Shown here piece after piece: positions 1-6,917 of a stretch of 14,540 nucleotides of DNA. The notes beneath the pieces were generated by a model, which saw only the letters and a program-made list of their open reading frames with translations, did no database searches and was not told where the DNA came from. Every line of letters starts with the position of its first letter. Position 1 is the first letter of the stretch. The position numbers and the translations under genes were made by a program. Location: positions 1-14,540 of the forward strand of contig JAJZJJ010000019.1 in NCBI GenBank assembly GCA_021810175.1, given 5' to 3'. The DNA is from Acidobacteriota bacterium (GTDB taxonomy: Bacteria > Acidobacteriota > Terriglobia > Terriglobales > Acidobacteriaceae).

Positions 1-1
1 G

Positions 2-82
2 CGCCGCGTAACCGCCACGACCATCCAGACGGTAGGCAGCAAAGGCTACGACGGGTTCACGCTGGCGCTGCTCGCAGGCTAA
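2..82 (+). CDS. 3' end of probable class I SAM-dependent (O-)methyltransferase, partial
   Basis: Only the last 26 codons are present; the gene enters from the left edge and stops at TAA 80-82. The visible tail contains TIQTVGSKGYDGFTLAL. From memory this matches the C-terminal beta-strand region of small class I SAM-dependent methyltransferases of the O-methyltransferase (caffeoyl-CoA OMT-like) type, which often end in an IQTVG-KGYDGF-LA pattern. No SAM-binding motif is in view, so the family call rests on this tail alone. The stop overlaps by 3 nt the TAG stop of the convergent alcohol dehydrogenase, leaving no room for a terminator between them. Confidence 0.5.
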   Translation, partial: RRVTATTIQTVGSKGYDGFTLALLAG

Positions 83-1074
83 GGAACGATCACCGCGGCT
101 CCATCCACCGCGTCATGCGCCACAGCCGCCAGGGCGTCATTGGCCTGGCTCAGCGGGAAGACGGTCGTCTTCGGCCGAATGCCGATCTTTGTCGCCAGCG
201 TCACAAAATCGTGCGCGTCCTGCCGCGTCATGTTCGTAACACTGCGCAGCTGCCGCTCGCCCCACAACAGCGAATCGTAATCGAACTCCGGCATCCGGTC
301 GAGGTGGATGGCGTTGATCGCGACAATGCCGCCCTTGCGCAATGAGCCGAGCGCTGCAATCACCACATCGCCGCTCGGGGCAAAGGTCACCGCGCTGTCC
401 AGAGGAACCGGCGGCTTTTCGGTAGCGTCGCCAACCCAGTCTGCGCCCAGCCGCCGCGCCAGTTCCCGGTGCGACGCGCCGCGCGTGGAGACATAGACCT
501 CGCACTTCCAGTGTTTCAGCACTTCGATGGCCAGGTGCGCCGAGGCTCCGAAGCCGAAAAGGCCGACCTTGTCGCCACGCTTCACCTCCGCCACGCGCAG
601 GCTGCGGAAGCCGATGATGCCCGCGCACAGCAGCGGCGCCAGCTTCGTCGCATTCGCGTCCTCAGGCAGCGGGATCAGAAAATCGGCGCGCGCCACGGCG
701 CACTCCGCATAGCCGCCGTTGACCGAATAGCCTGTATAGATCGGATGATCGCAGAGGTTTTCCCTGCCCTTCCGGCAGAGCGGGCAGGTTCCGTCCACGC
801 CGCCCAGCCAGGAAACGCCCACGCGCGCGCCCACGCTGGTGTACCCGGTGCCGCGGCCCAGTTTTTCCACCCGGCCCACAATCTGGTGCCCCGGAATCAC
901 AGCCTTGCGTAGTTGCGGCAGCTCTCCGGCCACAATGTGCAGATCGGTCCGGCAAACGCCGCACGCCTCCACCTTCAGCAACACTTCGCCTGGGCCAGGC
1001 CTTGGCGTGGGCACATCTTCCAGCACCAGCGGGACATTTGCGGCAGCGGGGTAATGCAGCACGGCAGCACGCAT
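79..1074 (-). CDS. Zinc-dependent alcohol dehydrogenase (MDR superfamily), Asp in structural zinc site
   Basis: 331 aa from the ATG at 1072-1074. An upstream in-frame ATG at 1107 would add 11 residues not expected in the family, whereas MRAAVLHYP is a typical MDR N-terminus. It probably oxidises alcohols or reduces aldehydes with NAD(P) in the cytoplasm. A GroES-like domain occupies about residues 25-135, with predicted catalytic zinc ligands C41 (in GVCRTDLH), H63 (in PGHQ) and C150. The Rossmann domain follows, with a G-x-G-x-x-A type loop at 171-179. The structural zinc loop reads D94, C97, C100, C108, so the usual first cysteine is Asp; the spacing 3-3-8 is kept. The residue after H63 is Gln, where Glu is usual (GHE). 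The TAG stop overlaps the convergent methyltransferase by 3 nt. Physiological substrate is unknown. Confidence 0.9.
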   Translation of the reverse strand: MRAAVLHYPAAANVPLVLEDVPTPRPGPGEVLLKVEACGVCRTDLHIVAGELPQLRKAVIPGHQIVGRVEKLGRGTGYTSVGARVGVSWLGGVDGTCPLCRKGRENLCDHPIYTGYSVNGGYAECAVARADFLIPLPEDANATKLAPLLCAGIIGFRSLRVAEVKRGDKVGLFGFGASAHLAIEVLKHWKCEVYVSTRGASHRELARRLGADWVGDATEKPPVPLDSAVTFAPSGDVVIAALGSLRKGGIVAINAIHLDRMPEFDYDSLLWGERQLRSVTNMTRQDAHDFVTLATKIGIRPKTTVFPLSQANDALAAVAHDAVDGAAVIVP

Positions 1075-1172
1075 GACCTTCCAGCTTAGCGCCGAATCGC
1101 CCCTCATGGCGGCTGTTGGTCAGCAGGGCGCACTTCGGCGTCCCGCCAGACCTTCCGGAATGTCGCGAACGA

Positions 1173-1640
1173 TTACGCCGCGACCGGATGCTGCGCCACA
1201 TAGGCGGCAATATTTTTGAGTTGCTGCGTCCAGCCGGCTTCGTTGCGGCGCAGAGCCTCCCCGGCGCGCGCGTCCGGCAGATCGTTGAACCCGCACTCGC
1301 TTAATTCCAGGAAAGTTCCACCGCGAGGCGACGGCTGCAGTCGAAACTCGACCAGCGTGGGAACTTCCTCCGAGTAGTCCACCTTCGGATCGATCGCATA
1401 CGGATGCCAGGTGAAGGCGAAGTATTGCTCCGGATCGATTTCCTGGATCACGGCCCGCCAGGGAAGGTCCTCGTATCCAGGATGCGTCATCCCGCCCAGC
1501 GATTCCTCGCCGGCCCGGAATGGGCCCTCCAGCCGCACGCCGAACCATTCTCCAAACTCGCGATAGTCCGTCAGCGCATGCCAGACCCGCGTGACCGGTG
1601 CATCGATTTCCAGGGACTTTTCAATGCAGTCAGGTTTCAT
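1173..1640 (-). CDS. SRPBCC (START/AHSA1-like) family protein
   Basis: 155 aa. The ATG at 1638-1640 is chosen because it has GGAGGG 6 nt upstream and gives the usual start of the fold (MKPDCIEKSLEIDAP). The longer in-frame ORF to 1697 has no such signal. Family hallmarks are visible: the first strand followed by APVTRVWHALTD (about 14-25), FGEWFG (29-34), FTWHP (76-80), and the closing amphipathic helix with GW-x-QQLKNIAAYV (136-148). These helix-grip proteins bind hydrophobic ligands or act in stress responses; the ligand cannot be read from sequence. AHSA1 genes often sit beside an ArsR repressor, but none is present here. The gene appears to be monocistronic, with 97 nt to the alcohol dehydrogenase downstream. 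Confidence 0.85.
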   Translation of the reverse strand: MKPDCIEKSLEIDAPVTRVWHALTDYREFGEWFGVRLEGPFRAGEESLGGMTHPGYEDLPWRAVIQEIDPEQYFAFTWHPYAIDPKVDYSEEVPTLVEFRLQPSPRGGTFLELSECGFNDLPDARAGEALRRNEAGWTQQLKNIAAYVAQHPVAA

Positions 1641-1659
1641 GGGGAACCCTCCGGAGGGC

Positions 1660-1689
1660 ATAGTAACGCCCGCCCTCAGCCGTCGGCAA
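1660..1689 (-). promoter_or_regulatory. Possible sigma70-type promoter for the SRPBCC gene
   Basis: On the minus strand TTGCCG (1684-1689, 4/6 to TTGACA) is followed by an 18-nt spacer and TACTAT (1660-1665, 4/6 to TATAAT). The predicted start would leave a very short leader carrying the GGAGGG Shine-Dalgarno at 1647-1652. Match quality is moderate, so this is a suggestion only. Confidence 0.35.
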
Positions 1690-1747
1690 TGACGCAAAAT
1701 ACGGCGCCGCGCCTCCGCATCTGGTAGGATGCTCGGTTATCGAGGCT

Positions 1748-2509
1748 CTAAGCCGCCGTCAGCAGGATCGGTTCGTCCTTTGTAATCACCAGCGTATGCT
1801 CGTAATGCGCGGCCAGTCCGCGGTCGGCGGTCTTCACCGTCCAGCCGTCCTTTGCCAGCACCGAACGCCCCGAGCGGCTGGCGATAATCGGCTCAACCGT
1901 AATCACCATCCCCTCCGTCAGCAAACTCGAGGCCGAGGGATCCGGCCAGTTCGGGACGCTGGGCTTCTCGTGAATGGTCCGCCCGATGCCGTGCCCGCAC
2001 AAATCCCGGATCACGTGAAATCCGCACGACCGCACCTGCTCCTCCACGGCTCGCCCGATCTCCTGCACCCGATTGCCGGCCCGCGCCACTTCCATCGCTT
2101 TCTCAAACGCCTGCCGCGCGCAGTCCGCCAGCTGCTGGCCGATGGCCGTCGGCCCGGTCAGCGCCGCATCCGCGCCCACAATCATCGTCTCCGCCGCATC
2201 GGCCATAAAGCCATCCTTCTGGATGGTCACGTCCAGCTTCAGCAGGTCGCCGTTGCGAAGCTTCCTGCTCGACGGAATCCCGTGGACCACCTCATCGTTC
2301 ACGCTGATGCAGCTGATTCCCGGAAACTGGTACACCACCGTCGGCCCTGAAACCGCGCCGTTAGCCCGCATCACATCGCCGCCAATGCGGTCCAGTTCCG
2401 CCGTCGTCATTCCTGACTTCGCCGCGGCCTTCATCGCATCCAGCATCAGCCGAACCACGCGCCCCGCGGCGCGCATTGCTGCCATTTCTTCCGGACTCTG
2501 TATCGACAT
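1748..2509 (-). CDS. map: Type I methionine aminopeptidase
   Basis: 253 aa, the normal length of a bare type I enzyme without an N-terminal extension. It removes the initiator methionine from nascent cytoplasmic proteins. The pita-bread fold and all five metal ligands are recognisable: D93 (LKLDVT), D104 (FMADAAET), H173 (CGHGIG), E206 (ITVEP) and E237 (YEHT). The substrate-binding histidines are H76 (NDEVVHGIP) and H180 (TIHEKP). The D93-D104 spacing of 11 equals that of E. coli Map. The start ATG has only a weak Shine-Dalgarno, and the N-terminus MSIQSPEEMAAMRAAG is typical. It lies 73 nt downstream of ymdB on the same strand and is probably cotranscribed with it. Map is commonly linked to secY/adk in other bacteria, so this pairing is a lineage-style arrangement or marks a second copy. 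Confidence 0.95.
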   Translation of the reverse strand: MSIQSPEEMAAMRAAGRVVRLMLDAMKAAAKSGMTTAELDRIGGDVMRANGAVSGPTVVYQFPGISCISVNDEVVHGIPSSRKLRNGDLLKLDVTIQKDGFMADAAETMIVGADAALTGPTAIGQQLADCARQAFEKAMEVARAGNRVQEIGRAVEEQVRSCGFHVIRDLCGHGIGRTIHEKPSVPNWPDPSASSLLTEGMVITVEPIIASRSGRSVLAKDGWTVKTADRGLAAHYEHTLVITKDEPILLTAA

Positions 2510-2582
2510 ATGTTTTACTGAGACGCCGGCCCGCTGGCCAAGGACAACCGCGGCTCCGCGTCCATCTTCCCCTGCTGCAACT

Positions 2583-3380
2583 CTACTCTCCCAGCAGGAG
2601 CCGCTCGCAGCTCTGTGCCCGCCCCGTCGCCGGATCGCACTCCACCAGCAGCGCCGCCATGCGCGGATCGCCCTTCGCCGCCTCGAATTTCCCCGGCATC
2701 CCGGTCAGAAATCGATCCAGCACCAGTTGCTTTTCCACTCCGATGATGGAGTCGTAAGGTCCGCTCATCCCCACATCGGTCTGGTACGCCGTTCCGCCCG
2801 GCAGCACCCGGTTATCCGCCGTGGGAACGTGCGTATGTGTCCCAATCACCGCCGTCACACGCCCATCCAGGTACCACCCCAGCGCGACCTTCTCGCTGGT
2901 GGCCTCCGCGTGGATGTCCACCAGGATGACCTTCGCCGTGATCTTCTCCAGCAGTGCATCGGCCATCCGGAACGGATCTTCGTTATTCGCCATGAACACC
3001 CGCCCCTGCAGGTTCACGACCGCGTATTCGGTGCCGGATGCCAGCTTTCCCTGGTAATAGCCATAGCCTGGAAGGTTGGGCGCATAATTCGCCGGCCGGA
3101 TCACCAGCCGCGGCCGCTCGTGGCTCCCTTCCGGAACCGATTTGAAGTAGTCGATGATCTCTTTCTTGTCCCAGATATGATTGCCCGTCGTCAGGACGTG
3201 CGCACCAAGGTCAAACAACTCGTCGGCGATCGCCGGCGTCAAACCGAAACCGCCCGCCGCGTTCTCCGCGTTAATAATGACGAGGTCCACGCCGCGGCCG
3301 GAAACAACATGGCCAATATGCTCGCGAACGATGCGGCGGCCCGCGCTGCCGAAGACGTCACCTACGAAAAGTATCTGCAA
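2583..3380 (-). CDS. ymdB: TIGR00282-family metallophosphoesterase (YmdB-like)
   Basis: 265 aa. The protein begins MQILFVGDVFG, encoded from a TTG at 3378-3380; GGGAG lies 8 nt upstream and there is no in-frame ATG nearby, so TTG is the likely start. Dimetal-site residues of the YmdB/DR1281 family are present in order: D8, E39, N40, N67, H68 (TTGNHIW), H157 (DIHAEAT), and H182/H184 (GTHTHVP). Family members hydrolyse 2',3'- or 3',5'-cyclic nucleotides in the cytoplasm, and in Bacillus YmdB influences motility and biofilm fate. The length is normal and no residue is missing. Its start region diverges from the Rrf2 gene across 135 bp, and map follows on the same strand. Confidence 0.93.
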   Translation of the reverse strand: MQILFVGDVFGSAGRRIVREHIGHVVSGRGVDLVIINAENAAGGFGLTPAIADELFDLGAHVLTTGNHIWDKKEIIDYFKSVPEGSHERPRLVIRPANYAPNLPGYGYYQGKLASGTEYAVVNLQGRVFMANNEDPFRMADALLEKITAKVILVDIHAEATSEKVALGWYLDGRVTAVIGTHTHVPTADNRVLPGGTAYQTDVGMSGPYDSIIGVEKQLVLDRFLTGMPGKFEAAKGDPRMAALLVECDPATGRAQSCERLLLGE

Positions 3381-3405
3381 AATGAAAACTCCCGGGGAAA
3401 ACCCG

Positions 3406-3435
3406 ATTATAAAAGCTCCGCAATCCAGTTCCGAA
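3406..3435 (-). promoter_or_regulatory. Probable promoter of ymdB-map
   Basis: The minus strand carries a perfect TATAAT at 3406-3411, about 25 nt upstream of the TTG start of ymdB. A weak -35 (TTCGGA, 3430-3435, 3/6) is placed 18 nt further upstream. The predicted start near 3399 gives a leader of about 20 nt that includes the GGGAG Shine-Dalgarno. The -10 is convincing; the -35 is poor. Confidence 0.5.
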
Positions 3436-3515
3436 TGCGCGACGAATCTTCACAGGATTATGCTTCAGTTACAAACCTGATGCATTTCGCGGCCCCATAT
3501 GTGGTAGGGTGAGCT

Positions 3516-3950
3516 ATGGCCGTCAATACCCGATTCGCAACAGGCGTTCATGCTCTTGCCCTGCTGGCTTCCGAACCGGATGTGCTGCAGACGTCGGACG
3601 ATGTGGCCGGCAAGCTCAACACTAACCCCGTAGTCATTCGCCGGGTGTTTTCTTTGCTGCATCAGGCGGGGCTCGTTACCAGTCAGAAGGGTCCGCGCGG
3701 AGGCTCGAAACTCGCTCGCCCCGCGGACAGCATCAATCTCGGCGAAATCTACACCGCCCTCGATGCCGGACAGGTTTTTCATACCGCCCCGCTCGATGGA
3801 CCGGAAACCGCGAAGGTCAGCATTGGGCTCCGCCGCGTCTTTCGGCAGGCTGAGGTGGCTCTGCGTGACCAGCTCGCGCAAACTTCCCTGAGCCAGATCG
3901 CCAAAAAACCGGCAAAAAAAAGCAAGTCAGCTAAATCGAAGAAGAAGTAA
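3516..3950 (+). CDS. Rrf2-family transcriptional regulator, cysteine-free, with lysine-rich tail
   Basis: 144 aa. The start ATG follows GGTAGGGTGAG, an acceptable Shine-Dalgarno. The N-terminal winged helix-turn-helix is clear: FATGVHALALLA (7-18), then LQTSDDVAGKLNTNPVVIRRVFSLLHQAGLV (24-54), and the wing QKGPRGGSKLAR (57-68). NLGEIYTALD (74-83) is a typical Rrf2 segment. IscR- and NsrR-type members carry three cysteines near residues 90-110 that hold an Fe-S cluster. This protein has no cysteine at all, so it belongs with the YwnA-like, cluster-free group and must sense something else or act apo. The last 15 residues are almost only Lys, Ser and Ala, resembling non-specific DNA-binding tails. 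It is divergent from ymdB and could regulate it or itself; no operator was identified. Confidence 0.88.
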   Translation: MAVNTRFATGVHALALLASEPDVLQTSDDVAGKLNTNPVVIRRVFSLLHQAGLVTSQKGPRGGSKLARPADSINLGEIYTALDAGQVFHTAPLDGPETAKVSIGLRRVFRQAEVALRDQLAQTSLSQIAKKPAKKSKSAKSKKK

Positions 3951-3989
3951 GGCCCTTCTCCCCCATCAGCAGAATCCAAAGATCCGCCT

Positions 3990-4004
3990 CGCAGCTTTGC
4001 TGCG
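3990..4004. terminator. Short perfect hairpin between convergent Rrf2 and MATE genes
   Basis: CGCAGC-TTT-GCTGCG forms a 6-bp stem with a 3-nt loop in the 72-bp gap between the two convergent stop codons. It could serve both directions as a terminator, but neither side has a U-tract, so it is not a classical intrinsic terminator. Confidence 0.3.
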
Positions 4005-4022
4005 CGCTGCGACAGGGGTGGA

Positions 4023-5432
4023 CTATGCGGTGGCTTCGACGGATAGCAGTTTGCGCGAATCCCGCAGCCACCGCACACACAGGACCAGTGCGATCGAAAT
4101 CAGCGCCAGCGTCAGGCCGATCCACAGCCCGGACAGCCCGCGCCTGAGAACGAAACACAGCACCGCGCCCAGCGGCAGTCCCAGCATCCAATATCCGGCC
4201 AGATTCACCAGCATCGGAAACCGCGTCTCCCCCAGCCCGCGCAGCGCTCCCGTGGAAACGCTCTGAATCCCGTCGAAGATCTGGAAACCGGCCACAATCG
4301 CCAGGATATGCGCTCCCAGCGTCAGCACTCGCGCGTCTCCGGTCCACAGCCGGATAATCGGCTCGGGAATCGTCAGCAGCATGACCGCCATGGTCGCCAT
4401 GAACCCGGCGCCCAGGGCGATCGCCAGCAGACCCGACCGCCGGGCACGAGCCCCATTCCCTGCTCCAATGGCGTGACCGACAGCTACTGCGGCAGCCTGC
4501 GCAATCCCCAGCGGAACCATATAGGTGTACGCGGCGCAACTCAGCACAATCTCGTGTGTCGCCAGCGCCACCGCGCCCAGATGCGACGCCATCACCGTCG
4601 CCGCTCCAAACGCCGCCACTTCCAGCACCAGTTGCGATGCCGCCGGCAGTCCCAGCCGCAGCAGCTCCCGCAGCCTTGCCCAATCCGGACCTGCCCATCG
4701 CGCGAAAAGCGCATGGCCGCGCTCCCGCTCGTACGCCCATGCCACCCACACCAGCACCGCCGCCATGTATACGCGCGCCAGACAGGTGGAGAGCGCCGAC
4801 CCGCGCACGCCCATCGCCGGCAGTCCCCAGTGCCCGTAAATCAGCGCCCAGTTCCCTGCCAGGTTCACCAGGTTCGCCGTCACCAGCGCAAAGGCCACCG
4901 GCCGCACCCGCCCCACTCCCTGCAAATACCGCCGGAAGCCTCCATAGGCCAGCAACGGAAACGTGCCCCAGTTCAGCAGATCCACGTACGACCGCGTCAG
5001 TCCCGCCACTGCCGGATCAACACCGCGCCCCGTAAAAACGACCGCCGCACCCACCGTCAACAGCATCAGCAACGGAGCGGAGAACAGCGCCACATAAATC
5101 CCCTGCGCCAGTGAGCGGTGGCAGTCGTCGAACCGCCCCGCGCCCCAGAACTGCGACACCAGCGTGTCCAGCCCCAGCAGCAGCCCGATCCCAAACAGAG
5201 ACGGTGCATAATAGATGGCGTTCCCCAGCCCCACCGCTCCAATCGCCGCAGGCCCCAGACGCCCCACCATCACCAGGTCGACCAGGGTCATCGTCATCCA
5301 GCCGAGTTCCGAAAGCACGACGGGCAGCGCCAGCACCAGCAGCGCCCGCAGTTCCTCGCGCACGCGCGCCGGGTGCTCGTGCTGCTCGAAGACCTGGATT
5401 TCTCTTGCCTGAAATTCGTTCTCTGCGGTCAT
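4023..5432 (-). CDS. MATE-family multidrug/Na+ (or H+) antiporter, NorM type
   Basis: 469 aa, the usual MATE length, with about twelve hydrophobic segments between residues 30 and 455. It exports cationic drugs or metabolites across the inner membrane using a cation gradient. Two MatE repeats are seen at about 30-190 and 255-415. The acidic residues that couple cation binding in Vibrio NorM (D36, E255, D371 in V. cholerae) have counterparts at D52 (TLVDLVMVG), E271 (LVLEVAAFG) and D387 (FQIFDGIQ), all offset by exactly 16, which strongly supports the NorM subtype. The cytoplasmic N-terminal extension of about 28 residues is polar. No clear Shine-Dalgarno precedes the ATG at 5430-5432, so the start is less certain than the product. 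The gene stands alone between the convergent Rrf2 gene and tRNA-Ser. Confidence 0.93.
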   Translation of the reverse strand: MTAENEFQAREIQVFEQHEHPARVREELRALLVLALPVVLSELGWMTMTLVDLVMVGRLGPAAIGAVGLGNAIYYAPSLFGIGLLLGLDTLVSQFWGAGRFDDCHRSLAQGIYVALFSAPLLMLLTVGAAVVFTGRGVDPAVAGLTRSYVDLLNWGTFPLLAYGGFRRYLQGVGRVRPVAFALVTANLVNLAGNWALIYGHWGLPAMGVRGSALSTCLARVYMAAVLVWVAWAYERERGHALFARWAGPDWARLRELLRLGLPAASQLVLEVAAFGAATVMASHLGAVALATHEIVLSCAAYTYMVPLGIAQAAAVAVGHAIGAGNGARARRSGLLAIALGAGFMATMAVMLLTIPEPIIRLWTGDARVLTLGAHILAIVAGFQIFDGIQSVSTGALRGLGETRFPMLVNLAGYWMLGLPLGAVLCFVLRRGLSGLWIGLTLALISIALVLCVRWLRDSRKLLSVEATA

Positions 5433-5538
5433 CTCGGACGCCGTGCGGTTTGCTCATTGTAGATGCCCGCCAGCACCCGTACCCTGTGTGGTAGATTCAG
5501 AGATAGCGACTCGCCGCCGCCAGGCGGCCCAGCATCGC

Positions 5539-5628
5539 GGAGAGATGGCCGAGTGGCTGAAGGCGCACGCTTGGAAAGCGTGTAAACTCGAAAGGGTTTC
5601 CAGGGTTCGAATCCCTGTCTCTCCGCCA
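5539..5628 (+). tRNA. tRNA-Ser(GGA), 3' CCA encoded
   Basis: A full cloverleaf can be drawn. The acceptor stem is GGAGAGA (5539-5545) paired with TCTCTCC (5618-5624), discriminator G5625, CCA 5626-5628. The anticodon stem CACGC/GCGTG encloses the loop TTGGAAA (5571-5577), with anticodon GGA at 5573-5575, reading UCC and UCU. The long variable arm (about 5583-5600) is the class II feature of tRNA-Ser. The T arm is CAGGG-TTCGAAT-CCCTG. Length is 90 nt. No obvious T-rich terminator follows within the 77 nt to the next gene. Confidence 0.97.
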
Positions 5629-5705
5629 GATCACATCGCGCTCCCAGAATTTCAGCAATCTGACGACAGGTTTAGAGCCTGTGGCCCCGTCCGCGCGGCT
5701 CGGCT

Positions 5706-6914
5706 TCAAGCTAACCAGCCCAGAACGTCCCGCAGATTCCCAACGCTGTTTGACTCCGTCCCCCGCGGCAATCCCGGCGCGACGGCCAGGGCTTCGTTGT
5801 GCCCTTCAAACCAGACCAGGAACGATGCCTCGTCGGCTCCTGTCAGGTGTTGCTGGTCGAGCCATGTGTAGTAGGCTGCGATATCCGCGTCGCGCAGCGA
5901 TCCCTCCGGATCCAGCTGCACGCCTTTGAGTCCGGCGCTCAGCAGCTCATTCATCGGGCGGTGCTGCTGACGAGGCGTGAAGCGGGCCAGCAGCGTAACC
6001 GGTTCAGCACGGCGAATTGCCTCTCGCGCGGCCCACATCACAAAGGTCGTGCTGTATATCTGCGTGCCTGCTCCCTCGGTGAAGACGTTCACTTCAAAGT
6101 GCTTCAGCACCTCGTCCCGGCCGTCGTCCGGCAATCCCAGTTCGTCGGGCCGAAGGTTGGCCATCGCCACTTCCAGCATTTCTGGTCCCCCGATCCCCGA
6201 CTGTATGACGCGCTCAATTCTCTGCAGCAGACGCCGCCGTACCGGCTCCAGCGAGTTATAAGCCACAGTTGTAACCCCCGGCCTGGCTGCGATGGCCGTG
6301 CTCCCCTCGATGTACCAGTGACCGTAGGGAATGGGGTGAGCCGCTGCACGCGCGGCTGCCGCGTCCAGCAGAATTTGCAGGCCATTCTCCGGATTGACCT
6401 GCGTGAAGTGCACGCCATGGGGCCGCAGCATCGTGAAAAGGGGAAACTCGCTCTTCTCCACGCCCTGGCCGATCACCACAATTCCCAGCCGCGTAATCGG
6501 CGGGGACTGCGGCGGACGCGCCTGCTCGATTCGCGACTCGAACTCCATGGCAGCGGTGCGAAACGCATCGATCTGGTGCGTGCTCCACAAGTAAGCGGTC
6601 AATCGCTCGGAAAACAGCATCGGATCCCTGACCCAGTCAACGTCCTCCAGCTTCCGGTCCAGCCGGATATGCGAGAAGCCTGCAAAGATGCTCTGCAGCT
6701 GTTCGGAATTCAGACTCGCCAGATAGGCGAGCTGCCGATCCACCTGCGTACGCTCTGCCGGGAATTTCCAGTCATACCGGATCACTTCGCGCAGCAAACT
6801 CGCGACATAGATCGTCGGAAGCTGGCGAAGCAGCGGGATAGAGTCGATCGCGAGTTGCTTCGCCTTCGGGGGATATCCCTTGAACTGTTCTGCTTTGAGC
6901 TGGGTCGGAAGCAT
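5706..6914 (-). CDS. Uncharacterised 402-aa protein coupled to a Tat-exported phosphatase-fold protein
   Basis: I do not recognise the family. The ATG at 6912-6914 lies 3 nt after the stop of the Tat-protein gene and has GGAGGT 10 nt upstream inside that gene, so translation is likely coupled. The protein has no signal peptide, no membrane segment and no cysteine, so it is predicted to be soluble and cytoplasmic. The first ~135 residues are mainly helical, with a hydrophobic stretch LPLLRQLPTIYVASLLREVIRYDW-like at 27-49. A linker rich in Pro (133-139) leads to an alpha/beta part beginning with LGIVVIGQG (143-151). Distinct pieces include NPENGLQILLDAAAARAAAHP (174-194), GHWYIEGST (198-206) and FTEGAGTQIYSTTFVMWAAREA (278-299), which look like conserved active or binding loops. 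It ends the receptor-Tat protein operon. It could be a cytosolic partner of the Tat substrate or a separate enzyme; no function is assigned. Confidence 0.85.
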   Translation of the reverse strand: MLPTQLKAEQFKGYPPKAKQLAIDSIPLLRQLPTIYVASLLREVIRYDWKFPAERTQVDRQLAYLASLNSEQLQSIFAGFSHIRLDRKLEDVDWVRDPMLFSERLTAYLWSTHQIDAFRTAAMEFESRIEQARPPQSPPITRLGIVVIGQGVEKSEFPLFTMLRPHGVHFTQVNPENGLQILLDAAAARAAAHPIPYGHWYIEGSTAIAARPGVTTVAYNSLEPVRRRLLQRIERVIQSGIGGPEMLEVAMANLRPDELGLPDDGRDEVLKHFEVNVFTEGAGTQIYSTTFVMWAAREAIRRAEPVTLLARFTPRQQHRPMNELLSAGLKGVQLDPEGSLRDADIAAYYTWLDQQHLTGADEASFLVWFEGHNEALAVAPGLPRGTESNSVGNLRDVLGWLA

Positions 6915-6917
6915 GGC

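Noticed and set aside
2073..3512. 479-codon plus-strand open frame across map and ymdB
   Set aside because: It lies antisense to two clearly identified enzymes with intact active sites, and its translation is low-complexity Arg/Pro/Ser-rich.
5456..5461. TACAAT on the minus strand as a -10 for the MATE gene
   Set aside because: No acceptable -35 at 16-18 nt, and no extended -10, so support is too weak.
5539..5705. Possible genomic-island attachment site at the 3' end of tRNA-Ser
   Set aside because: No integrase and no second copy of the tRNA 3' end is visible in the window, and the neighbouring genes do not look foreign.
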